Of a stretch of DNA of 53,169 bases, positions 40,159 to 47,921 are shown piece by piece. Every line of letters starts with the position of its first letter. Positions within the stretch are counted from its first letter, which is position 1. The notes beneath the pieces are model-generated. The model was not told where the DNA came from, made no database searches, and saw only the letters and a list, made by a program, of their open reading frames with translations. The stretch is from the NCBI GenBank assembly GCA_902494765.1, contig CABUUK010000007.1, forward strand, positions 1-53,169, given 5' to 3'. Made by a program: the position numbers and the translations under genes. Origin of the DNA: an uncultured Collinsella sp. (lineage in GTDB: Bacteria; Actinomycetota; Coriobacteriia; Coriobacteriales; Coriobacteriaceae).

Positions 40159-40182
40159 TCGGCCTAGCCGGCGAGCTTTTTT
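40153..40182 (+). terminator. Original tRNA-fMet terminator at the right junction
   Basis: AGCTCGTCGGC pairs with GCCGGCGAGCT (one G-U) over CTA, then a run of T. It shares its first six bases with the left-junction terminator. Confidence 0.88.
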
Positions 40183-40231
40183 GTTATTTCGGGACCGTGT
40201 TTTCGGTCCAATTCTCGGCCTCTCAAACAAA

Positions 40232-40452
40232 ATCTCGATCTGTAACATCTAGACCCGATTTGGGCGGCTAGGTGTTACAGATCGAGATATACCGGTGGGT
40301 TGGGTCGTGTTTGTCTAAATCTGTAACACGAGGGACGGATTTTGCCGAGTTGTTGTTATAGATTGAGATTTTCTAGCAAGCGGGTTTGGTTTGTCTCGAT
40401 CTGTAACAGTAAGACCCAGTTTTGCCACGTAACTGTTACAGATTGAGACAAA
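40232..40452. repeat. Three tandem hairpins built on TCTCGATCTGTAACA
   Basis: Hairpin 1 (40232-40288) has a perfect 15-bp stem, TCTCGATCTGTAACA with its complement. Hairpin 2 (about 40311-40370) is imperfect. Hairpin 3 (40390-40452) has a 20-bp stem with one G-U. The ~25-nt loops share a loose AGACCCGATTTTGCC motif. They fill much of the gap before the flavoenzyme gene. No protein is encoded. Confidence 0.85.
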
Positions 40453-40590
40453 CCGGCAGACGTCCCATCCCCATCCACCTGCCGCTACCTGCTGTCCGCC
40501 GATTTCCGTTGCGCTGTTGTATTCCCATGCCATATCCTCTAGACAACTACGCGGCATCATCGCCGTCGCGCCTACAAGAGAGGAATGTCC

Positions 40591-42621
40591 ATGACCACAC
40601 CTGCATCCAAGCTGCTCCAGCCCATTACGGTTGGCCCCCTTGAGCTCAAGAACCGCATTATGTTTCCGCCGCTGACCACCGGCTACGAGGAGCGCGACGG
40701 TTCCATCGGCGAGCGCAGCCTGGCTTTTTACGAGCGCCTGGCCCGTGGCGGCGTGAGCTACATCGTCATCGGCGACGTCGCTCCCGTCATGACTGCGAGC
40801 CCCACGCCCAAGCTGGCGACCGACGCCCAGATCCCCACGTTTAAGGCCCTGGCCGACGCTGTCCACAAGCACGGTGCCAAGGTTGCGCTGCAGCTGTTCC
40901 ACCCCGAGTACGACGTGCCCGGCGTCGGCCGCATGGTCATGGGTTCCATGGCCGCCGCCAAGGCCGCGCAGGAGGCCAAAGCCGCCGGCGACGAGGAGAC
41001 CTTCGCCGCCAAGATGGCCGAGTCCAACGAGATCCGCAAGCAGGCCTACGCCAAGCTGCATCACGACATGCAGCACTTTGTGAACGAGGCGAGCGTAGAG
41101 CAGCTCACCCAGATCAAGGAGGCCATCGCCGCCTCGGCCGCCCGCGCGCAGCAGGCCGGCATCGACGCCATCGAGGTCCACGGCGACCGCCTGGTGGGTT
41201 CGCTGTGCTCGGCCATCCTCAACAAGCGCACCGACGAGTACGGCGGCTCGTTCGAGAACCGCGTTCGCTATGCGCTGGAGGTCGTCGCTGCCATTAAGGA
41301 GGCCGCGCCGGGGCTGATGGTGGAGTACAAGCTCCCCGTGATCATGGAGAACCCCGACGGCACGCCGCGCGGCAAGGGCGGCCTGCTGCCCGACGAGGCC
41401 TGCGAGTTCGCCAAGCTGCTCGAGGGCGCGGGCATCGACATGATCCAGGTCGCGCAGGCCAACCATACCGGCAACATGGGCGACACCATTCCGCCCATGG
41501 GCGCCATGCCCTACAACTGGACGCTGCCCGTGGCCGAGCGCGTCAAGGCCCTGGTCTCCGTGCCGGTGGCAACCGTCGGCCGCGTGGTTTCGGTCGAGGC
41601 CGGCGAGAAGATTCTGGAAGACGGCGCCGCCGACATCATCGCCTATGGCCGCTCGCTCATGTGCGACCCCGACATTGCGCTGAAGGCCGCCACGGGTGAG
41701 CCCATCCGCGAGTGCCTCAACTGCAACAAGGGCTGCGTCGACGCGATTCAAAACCGCAAGTACATCTCGTGCGTGCTCAATGCCGAGAACGGCGACGAGG
41801 CGACCATCGCCATCAAGCCGGGCGAGGGCGACAAGAAGATCGCCGTGGTGGGCGGCGGTATTGCCGGCCTGGAGGCCGCGCGCGTGGCAGCCAAGCGCGG
41901 CTACAACGTGACCGTCTACGAGGCGAGCGATCATCTGGGCGGCCAGATTGTGCTGGCGGCCGCGCCCCCGCGCAAGGACGAGATCATGCGCTCGGTCGAG
42001 TATTACGAGAAGATTCTGCCTGGCCTGGGCGTGAAGGTTGAGCTCAACCACGTCGCTAGCCCCGCGGACCTCAACGCCGCCGACGCCGCGATTGTGGCCG
42101 TGGGCGCGCACGACGTGGTCATCCCCGTTCCGGGTGCCGACTCGGACAAGGTCGTCTCGAGCTGGGACGTGCTGGCCGGCAAGGTGGAGCTCAGCGGCCG
42201 CGTCGCCGTCATTGGCGGTGGCCTGGTGGGCACCGAGACTGCCGAGTATCTGCTGCAGCACGGCTGCGAGGTGGCGATCGTGGAGATGCTCGACAAGATT
42301 GCCGCGGGCGAGTCTGAGACCATTCTGCCGCTGATTATGAGCGACTTTGCCGAGCACAACGTGGAGCAGCACGTGAAGACCCGCCTGACCGCCATTACTG
42401 ACGAGGGCGTGGAGGCCGTTCGCACCGCCGAGGACGGCGCCGAGGAGCCGGTGAAGATCGCCTGCGATTACGTGGTGATGGCCGTGGGCTCCAAGGCCAA
42501 CGCGTTTGACCTGGATGGCGTGACGGTGCCCGTGACCTGCGTGGGCGACTGCTCGGGCGAGCGCACCGCCGACATTGCGAGCGCCATTCGCACGGCGTAT
42601 CACGCGGCCAACGAGCTGTAG
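40591..42621 (+). CDS. Old-Yellow-Enzyme-type Fe-S flavoenzyme (NADH:flavin oxidoreductase)
   Basis: A 676-residue enzyme of the 2,4-dienoyl-CoA/enoate reductase family, to which BaiCD and BaiH also belong. Residues ~1-370 form the FMN barrel (PLELKNRIMFPPLTTGYEER, GIDAIEVHGDRLVGS, NKRTDEYGGSFENRVRYALE). A [4Fe-4S] site follows (CLNCNKGCVDAIQNRKYISC). FAD and NADH domains have IAVVGGGIAGLEAARVAAKR and VAVIGGGLVGTETAEYLLQ. It likely reduces an activated C=C bond; the substrate is unknown. The usual catalytic HxxH stretch of the barrel is replaced by EVHGDR. The ATG at 40591 has GAGAGGA six bases upstream. Confidence 0.92.
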   Translation: MTTPASKLLQPITVGPLELKNRIMFPPLTTGYEERDGSIGERSLAFYERLARGGVSYIVIGDVAPVMTASPTPKLATDAQIPTFKALADAVHKHGAKVALQLFHPEYDVPGVGRMVMGSMAAAKAAQEAKAAGDEETFAAKMAESNEIRKQAYAKLHHDMQHFVNEASVEQLTQIKEAIAASAARAQQAGIDAIEVHGDRLVGSLCSAILNKRTDEYGGSFENRVRYALEVVAAIKEAAPGLMVEYKLPVIMENPDGTPRGKGGLLPDEACEFAKLLEGAGIDMIQVAQANHTGNMGDTIPPMGAMPYNWTLPVAERVKALVSVPVATVGRVVSVEAGEKILEDGAADIIAYGRSLMCDPDIALKAATGEPIRECLNCNKGCVDAIQNRKYISCVLNAENGDEATIAIKPGEGDKKIAVVGGGIAGLEAARVAAKRGYNVTVYEASDHLGGQIVLAAAPPRKDEIMRSVEYYEKILPGLGVKVELNHVASPADLNAADAAIVAVGAHDVVIPVPGADSDKVVSSWDVLAGKVELSGRVAVIGGGLVGTETAEYLLQHGCEVAIVEMLDKIAAGESETILPLIMSDFAEHNVEQHVKTRLTAITDEGVEAVRTAEDGAEEPVKIACDYVVMAVGSKANAFDLDGVTVPVTCVGDCSGERTADIASAIRTAYHAANEL

Positions 42622-42696
42622 TTGGACATCGCGGCCAGGCGGGGCGGTAGCACGGATCCGTCTCGCCCGGCTGTGTCCCGTCGGGTGTCAACCGGT

Positions 42697-42737
42697 GCGG
42701 GGCCTGCAAGCGCAGCAGGTCCCGCCCTTTTTGTTTT
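42697..42737 (+). terminator. Terminator after the flavoenzyme gene
   Basis: GCGGGGCCTGC pairs with GCAGGTCCCGC (one G-U), followed by CCTTTTTGTTTT. Confidence 0.92.
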
Positions 42738-42838
42738 GCTCCAGTGGATGGCAATGCGCGGTAATCATGAGGAGTGAGGACGTCTACTGCATTGCAGATC
42801 ACTCAAAATTATTGTGGGAGGGGTTAATAACTATATCC

Positions 42839-42868
42839 TCTATACCAAAGGACATAAAGAGATGTCAA
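42839..42868 (-). promoter_or_regulatory. Orphan minus-strand promoter-like sequence
   Basis: On the minus strand, TTGACA (42868-42863) and TATAGA (42844-42839) are 18 bp apart, one of the best sigma-70-type matches in the window. No credible minus-strand gene lies downstream. The TTGACA is also half of an inverted repeat, TGTCAA-TTTTG-TTGACA at 42863-42879. Confidence 0.4.
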
Positions 42869-42991
42869 TTTTGTTGACAAGCGAATGACGATTAGCTGCG
42901 AGTCAGCTACCAGCGTAAATAATCGATAAAGAAATGTCGTAATTTGGTGCCAAATGCCCAGATAACGCCGCGTCTATTTTAATTAACTGCT

Positions 42992-43020
42992 TTGAGCAAA
43001 CAGTAAAATGCTACTATCTA
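42992..43020 (+). promoter_or_regulatory. Promoter of the double-HTH gene
   Basis: TTGAGC and TATCTA are separated by 17 bp, 42 bp upstream of the GTG. The surrounding 42740-43060 is AT-rich relative to the rest and has no other gene. Confidence 0.5.
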
Positions 43021-43061
43021 ACTTGTACGTAAGAAAGCAGATTAACGGTTAAGGCTAAGAA

Positions 43062-43466
43062 GTGGCAGGTATGTCGGAAGCAACTAGGACTCGCACGCAT
43101 GCGCCCGAGGTTAGGCAGCGCGCCGTCGAGATTCTCCAAGAGGGGGTCGGCCATCGCGCCCTCGCCGCGGAGCTTGGCATTCCCCAGGCCACAGCTCGTC
43201 AGTGGGCCCGCGCGTATGCTGTGGGCGGTGCCGACGCCGTTCTCAACGCCGGTTCGCATCATCACACCTATTCGTACGAAGTTAAGCTCGCCGTGGTCAA
43301 GGACCGCTTGGAAAACGGCTTAACGGTTCGCGAGGCCATGATCAAGCACAAGATTCCCAGCGAGTCTTCGGTCAAGGCTTGGTGCCGTCAGTACCGCGAG
43401 AGCGGTGAGTCCGCACTGGTCGATAAGCCGCGCGGTCGCAAGCCGCGCGTTAAAAAAGCGAAATAG
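43062..43466 (+). CDS. Double helix-turn-helix protein, IS3-OrfA-like
   Basis: A 134-residue basic protein with two consecutive helix-turn-helix units: RQRAVEILQEGVGHRALAAE then LGIPQATARQWARAY, and KLAVVKDRLENGLTVREAMI then KIPSESSVKAWCRQYRESG. It ends in a basic tail (PRGRKPRVKKAK). The layout is that of the OrfA part of IS3-type transposases, but no OrfB follows and a terminator lies at once behind it, so it may be a domesticated regulator. The GTG at 43062 has AAGG seven bases upstream; ATG at 43071 is the alternative. Confidence 0.7.
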   Translation: MAGMSEATRTRTHAPEVRQRAVEILQEGVGHRALAAELGIPQATARQWARAYAVGGADAVLNAGSHHHTYSYEVKLAVVKDRLENGLTVREAMIKHKIPSESSVKAWCRQYRESGESALVDKPRGRKPRVKKAK

Positions 43467-43478
43467 CAAACGGGATGG

Positions 43479-43501
43479 TGCGCCCACAGGGGCGCATTTT
43501 T
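43479..43501 (+). terminator. Terminator after the double-HTH gene
   Basis: TGCGCCC pairs with GGGCGCA over ACAG, followed by TTTTT. Confidence 0.92.
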
Positions 43502-43657
43502 CTTGCCGCGCCAACTTTTTGGACCGGTGCGAGCCTATCGGGACATTCTCCAACGTGGCCAATAAACCGCGCAGCGGCCCGCGCGCCTGTCGCCGCGGTA
43601 AGGAAACGTTGCCCCTCTACTCCAATGAGGACAGACTCCTTACCCCGTACGCCTAAA

Positions 43658-43710
43658 ACTCCCCAATTGACCGAAAACCTGCCGCCGCTACTCCTCAATT
43701 GAGCTATAAC
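43658..43710 (+). promoter_or_regulatory. Direct repeats and -10 box upstream of the ech operon
   Basis: ACTCCCCAATTGA (43658-43670) and ACTCCTCAATTGA (43690-43702) are direct repeats exactly 32 bp, three helical turns, apart. TATAAC at 43705-43710 follows, with no -35 hexamer. This looks like an activator-dependent promoter. Confidence 0.5.
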
Positions 43711-43750
43711 GTTAAACAAATGCAGCGTTTTTGCATGGGGGAGTGATGGT

Positions 43751-46633
43751 ATGACGCTACTGTATTTCCTTACCCTGTTTCCGCTGGTACCGGCGCTGGG
43801 CATGCTGCTCGTGCGCGGTGACCGCGCCCGCGATGCGGTGGGGCTCATAGGTTCCGGCATTATTATGGCGGTGACAGTTGTAGTCGCCGTCATGTTTTTT
43901 GGCACGGGTCCGCAGAGCTTTGAGGTCGCCCCCGGCACCTCGCACGTGCTCTCGATCATCAGCTCCGTCATCGATGTCATCTTGTGCGCCGTCATCCTGT
44001 ACAACGCGTACAAATATAGGAACGCGCTCACCACGGTGCTCGGCATCGTCCAGCTGGTGGGCTCGCTCGCCTTTGCAGCCATGACGCTGCCCGCGGCCGA
44101 AGCCGTCATCGCAACGCCGCTCTACCTGGACTACATGAGCGTGATCATGGTCCTCGCCGTCGGCATCGTCGGCAGCCTAATCTGCGTGTATGCCCTGGGC
44201 TACATGAAGGACTTCCAGGCCCACGACGAGCACGAGGCCGCGCTGCGCGGGCAGACCGCGCCCGACCGTCGCCCGCAGTTCCTGGCGCTTATGTTCCTGT
44301 TCCTCTCGGCCATGTTCGTCATCGTGACGAGCGACAACCTTGAGTGGCTGTTCTGCGGCTGGGAAATCACCACCGTGTGCTCGTTCCTTATGATTGGCTA
44401 CACGCGCACGCCCGAGGCCATCAAAAACGCCTTCACCCAGATCATCCTCAACATGATGGGCGGCATCGCGTTTTTGATCGGACTCATGTATCTGCACGTT
44501 AACGGCATGCCGCTGACCATCTCGGGCATGATCGAGCTTTCCGGCGCCGGAACCGCGCAATCCGCGCTGCTGGTGATGCCGGTCATCCTGCTGTCGCTCG
44601 CCGCACTCACCAAGGCCGCACAGATGCCGTTCCACACTTGGCTGTTGGGTGCCATGGTTGCCCCCACGCCCACGAGCGCCCTGCTGCACTCGTCCACCAT
44701 GGTCAAGGCCGGCGTGTTCTTAATGGTCAAGCTGAGCCCGCTCTATGCCATCTATCCCGTGACTGGCTTTATGGTCACGAGTGTGGGTGCCATCACGTTT
44801 TTGCTCGCTGCCCTCATGGCCATCTCGCAGAGCAACGCCAAACGCGTGCTCGCGTACTCCACCATTTCCAACCTGGGCCTCATCAGTGCCTGCTTGGGTG
44901 TCGGCGCGCCCGAGGCCGTGTGGGCGGCCATCTTCCTGATCCTGTTCCACACGGTGGCCAAGTCGCTGCTGTTCCTGTGCGTGGGCACGGCCGAGCATCA
45001 TATCGGCAGCCGCAATATCGAGGACATGGACGGTATGTTCAGCCGCATGCCGCACCTGACGCGGCTGATGATGCTGGGCATCATGGGCATGTTTGTGGCG
45101 CCGTTTGGCATGCTCGTGTCCAAGTGGGGCGCCCTGGTGGCGTTTGCGCAGACCGGCAACGTGCTCATGATCATGGTGCTTGCCTTTGGCTCGGCCGCGA
45201 CGTTTTACTTCTGGGGCAAGTGGCTTGCCAAGCTTTCGGGCGTCGACCCCACGGCTCAAAACGTTGAGGTCAATGTCCACAAGACCGAATGGATGGCCCT
45301 CAACACCATCGCCGCGCTCCTGATTCTGTGCTGCGTGGCCTTCCCGGTTATCTCGAGCGGCCTGGTGTCGCCTTACTTGGCCATGGTGTTTGGCCGCGTG
45401 CCGTACGTTATTGGCAAGGACGCCATGTATCTGATGGTGGTTATCGTGGCGTTTATCGCCGTGGTGCTGCTGACTTCATTCCGCGTGAGCAACAAACCGC
45501 ACGTAAACGTATATCTTTCGGGTGTGGGAACCGACAATTACCGCCATTTCCGCGGCTCGATGGGACACGAGGTGAAGGCCGAAAAGCGAAATTGGTACTC
45601 GGAGGACGCCCTTGGCGAGAAGCGTATTGGCCCCGCGGGTAGCGTGGTGTGCTGCAGCATTATCTTGTTTGCGCTGCTGTGCTGCGCGTGGATTGGGCCC
45701 GAGCGGCTTGCCATGAGCGCGCCCTCGGTGCTGCGCGGCAAGTATTTTGAAGGTTCGGGCGTCGTGGGCATCTTTATTGGTACCGTGGCGTTTGCCTTGC
45801 TGGCGCCGCTTGTGGGCGGCCTGATCGACGGCGTTGACCGCAAGCTGTCCGCCCGCATGCAGGGCCGCGTGGGCCCGCGCCTGCTGCAGCCCTTCTACGA
45901 CGTTGCCAAGCTGCTGCGCAAGGCCCCTGCCAGCGTAAACACCATGGACGATACCTACATGGCGTGCGCGCTCATCTTCACCGTCGTGGGCGGCGGCATC
46001 TTTGTGTCGGGCTCCAACACGCTGCTGTGCGCTTTTATGGTTACCCTCGCTGCAATCTTTGTGGTGCTGGCGTCCGCCTCGACGCAAAGCCCGTTTGCCC
46101 AGGTCGGCGCCGACCGCGAGCTGCTACAGGTCATGAGTTACGAGCCCGCCGTTTTGCTGATGAGCGTGGGCCTGTACCTTGCTACCGATAGCTTCGACTC
46201 CATCGCCGTAACCGGGCAGTCGGCGCCCATCATCGCGTACAGTGCGCCCATTTTCTTGGCGCTGCTTGCGGTACTCACCATCAAGCTACGCAAGTCGCCG
46301 TTCGACCTTTCGTACTCGCATCACGCGCATCAGGAGATTGTCCAGGGCGTCGCCACCGAGATGAGCGGCGGCACGCTGGCCAAGATGACCCTTATGCACT
46401 GGTGCGAGACCGTGCTGTTTTTGATGTGGGTGGGCATGTTCTTTGTTTGGGACAACCCGGTGAGCTGGCTGGTCGCCCTGGTCGTGATGGCTGCGACGTA
46501 TTTTGTCGAGGTGCTGATCGACAACACCTTCGCACGCAGCACCTGGCGCAGCTGCTTTAAGCTCGGCTGGGGCGTGGCGCTGGTGTTTGGCCTGCTCAAC
46601 CTTATGCCCATCCTCGTCGACGTGTTTATTTAG
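43751..46633 (+). CDS. echAB: Fused Ech hydrogenase membrane subunits EchA-EchB
   Basis: A 960-residue membrane protein joining two subunits that are normally separate. Residues ~1-620 are the NuoL/antiporter-like EchA: SDNLEWLFCGWEITTVCSFL, LTKAAQMPFHTWLLGAMVAP, TPTSALLHSSTMVKAG and HTVAKSLLFLCVGTAEH, with the conserved Glu and Lys of proton pumps. Residues ~640-960 are the NuoH/HycD-like EchB: RKLSARMQGRVGPRLLQPFY, DVAKLLRK, then ADRELLQVMSYEPAVLLMSV and SPFDL. Between them lies a ~60-residue hydrophilic stretch. ATG at 43751 has GGGGGAG seven bases upstream. It heads the operon and would anchor the complex and move H+ or Na+. Confidence 0.9.
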   Translation: MTLLYFLTLFPLVPALGMLLVRGDRARDAVGLIGSGIIMAVTVVVAVMFFGTGPQSFEVAPGTSHVLSIISSVIDVILCAVILYNAYKYRNALTTVLGIVQLVGSLAFAAMTLPAAEAVIATPLYLDYMSVIMVLAVGIVGSLICVYALGYMKDFQAHDEHEAALRGQTAPDRRPQFLALMFLFLSAMFVIVTSDNLEWLFCGWEITTVCSFLMIGYTRTPEAIKNAFTQIILNMMGGIAFLIGLMYLHVNGMPLTISGMIELSGAGTAQSALLVMPVILLSLAALTKAAQMPFHTWLLGAMVAPTPTSALLHSSTMVKAGVFLMVKLSPLYAIYPVTGFMVTSVGAITFLLAALMAISQSNAKRVLAYSTISNLGLISACLGVGAPEAVWAAIFLILFHTVAKSLLFLCVGTAEHHIGSRNIEDMDGMFSRMPHLTRLMMLGIMGMFVAPFGMLVSKWGALVAFAQTGNVLMIMVLAFGSAATFYFWGKWLAKLSGVDPTAQNVEVNVHKTEWMALNTIAALLILCCVAFPVISSGLVSPYLAMVFGRVPYVIGKDAMYLMVVIVAFIAVVLLTSFRVSNKPHVNVYLSGVGTDNYRHFRGSMGHEVKAEKRNWYSEDALGEKRIGPAGSVVCCSIILFALLCCAWIGPERLAMSAPSVLRGKYFEGSGVVGIFIGTVAFALLAPLVGGLIDGVDRKLSARMQGRVGPRLLQPFYDVAKLLRKAPASVNTMDDTYMACALIFTVVGGGIFVSGSNTLLCAFMVTLAAIFVVLASASTQSPFAQVGADRELLQVMSYEPAVLLMSVGLYLATDSFDSIAVTGQSAPIIAYSAPIFLALLAVLTIKLRKSPFDLSYSHHAHQEIVQGVATEMSGGTLAKMTLMHWCETVLFLMWVGMFFVWDNPVSWLVALVVMAATYFVEVLIDNTFARSTWRSCFKLGWGVALVFGLLNLMPILVDVFI

Positions 46634-46645
46634 GAGGCGGCATCC

Positions 46646-47200
46646 ATGGATCATAAAATGTCGCGCTCGCCGTGGGTTATTCATTACGACGGCTCGAGCT
46701 GCAACGGATGCGATATCGAGGTGCTGGCCTCGCTCACGCCACTGTTCGATGCGGAGCGCTTTGGCGTGGTCAACACCGGCAACCCTAAGCATGCGGATAT
46801 CTTTTTGGTGACGGGGTCGGTCAATGCCCAGAACCTGCCCGTCGTGCGCCAGATCTACAACCAGATGCTCGAGCCCAAGTGCGTGGTGGCCTGCGGCATC
46901 TGCGCGTGTTCGGGCGGCGTGTTCCGCGATGCCTATAACGTGATCGGCGGCGTGGACCGCGCAATTCCCGTGGACGTGTACGCGCCCGGGTGCGCCATTC
47001 GCCCCGAGACCGTGATCGATGCCATTGTGGAGGCGTGCGGCATCCTGGACCAGAAGGAGGCCGTGATGCGCGCCGGCGGCAATCCGCTCAGCGTGGGCGG
47101 TGCCGCAACCTGGGACGGTGGCGTTGAGCTGGGCGAGGATGGGTTTGTGGCTGCTGCGGAGGCCGGCGACGCGACCGCCGCTGCAAAGGAGGCCGAGTAA
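46646..47200 (+). CDS. echC: Ech hydrogenase small subunit (EchC, NuoB-like)
   Basis: A 184-residue NuoB-like subunit that holds the proximal [4Fe-4S] cluster. Ligands are Cys19 and Cys22 (SSCNGCDIE), one in VACGICACSG (83-88) and Cys116 in APGCAIRPE. It passes electrons from EchF to the NiFe site in EchE. Its last ~50 residues are a poorly conserved, Ala/Gly-rich tail. AGGAGG lies upstream. The stop codon TAA shares its last base with the echD start. Confidence 0.92.
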   Translation: MDHKMSRSPWVIHYDGSSCNGCDIEVLASLTPLFDAERFGVVNTGNPKHADIFLVTGSVNAQNLPVVRQIYNQMLEPKCVVACGICACSGGVFRDAYNVIGGVDRAIPVDVYAPGCAIRPETVIDAIVEACGILDQKEAVMRAGGNPLSVGGAATWDGGVELGEDGFVAAAEAGDATAAAKEAE

Positions 47201-47916
47201 TGCAAAAGGCTATCTATACCACCGTCGGGATCGACGAGCTCCTGTCGCATGTCCAGGCGCTCAAGGGCGTCGGCGCGCGCTTTGTGCAAATGCATGCCGA
47301 GCGCAACGTCGACGACGGCACGTATCGCCTGGTCTATACGTTTATCAACGTTCGTGCTGCACAGGAGCAGATCGCTCAGGATGGCAGCTATGCGATCGAG
47401 AACCTGGTGGTTGAGGGCATCGACCAGTACCAGGAGATTCCGTCCATCAGTTCGTATTATCCGGCGGTATTCCCGTTTGAGAACGAGGCGCACGACCTGT
47501 TTGGGCTTGCCATTACCGACATGCAGATCGACTTTAAGGGCTTTTTCTACCAGGTCTCAACGGCCGAGCCCATGAGCGTTATCACACCCGAGGTGAAGGC
47601 CGCGCGCGAGAAAGCCATGAAGGTCCGTGCCGCCGCAGAGGCCAAGGCGCGCAAGGCTGCGGCCGAGAAGGCCGCTGCCGCTGCTGCTGCGGGGGAGGGC
47701 GCCGCGGGTGCCGGCGATGCTGCGAACGCTGTTGCCGCCCAGCCCGCTGCGGCTACCGGCTCCGATGCTCAGCATGACGATGCCGCTGCCAAGGCCGCGC
47801 TCAAGGCTGCCGAGATGGAGGCAAAGCTCGCCGCCATGGATCCCGAGAAAGCGGCCAAGGTCCGCGCGGCGCTTGCTGCCAAGGCCGCCCGCGACAAGCA
47901 GAAAAAGGAGGCGTAA
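47200..47916 (+). CDS. echD: Ech hydrogenase subunit EchD (NuoC-like) with Ala-rich tail
   Basis: A 238-residue protein. Residues ~1-130 match the NuoC/30-kDa-like EchD (RLVYTFINVRAAQEQIAQDG, FPFENEAHDLFGLAI). The last ~108 residues are a low-complexity, helix-prone tail of Ala, Lys and Glu, with no family I recognise. The ATG overlaps the echC stop, so translation is coupled. Confidence 0.88.
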   Translation: MQKAIYTTVGIDELLSHVQALKGVGARFVQMHAERNVDDGTYRLVYTFINVRAAQEQIAQDGSYAIENLVVEGIDQYQEIPSISSYYPAVFPFENEAHDLFGLAITDMQIDFKGFFYQVSTAEPMSVITPEVKAAREKAMKVRAAAEAKARKAAAEKAAAAAAAGEGAAGAGDAANAVAAQPAAATGSDAQHDDAAAKAALKAAEMEAKLAAMDPEKAAKVRAALAAKAARDKQKKEA

Positions 47917-47921
47917 GGTCC

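Noticed and set aside
40232..40452. CRISPR array
   Set aside because: The repeated units alternate in orientation and pair with each other as hairpins. There are only three units, loops are related rather than unique, and no cas gene is present.
40315..42603. 762-residue open frame antisense to the flavoenzyme gene
   Set aside because: It is rich in His, Arg, Gly and Val with no domain, typical of antisense frames in high-GC genes. The sense strand has full enzyme motifs.
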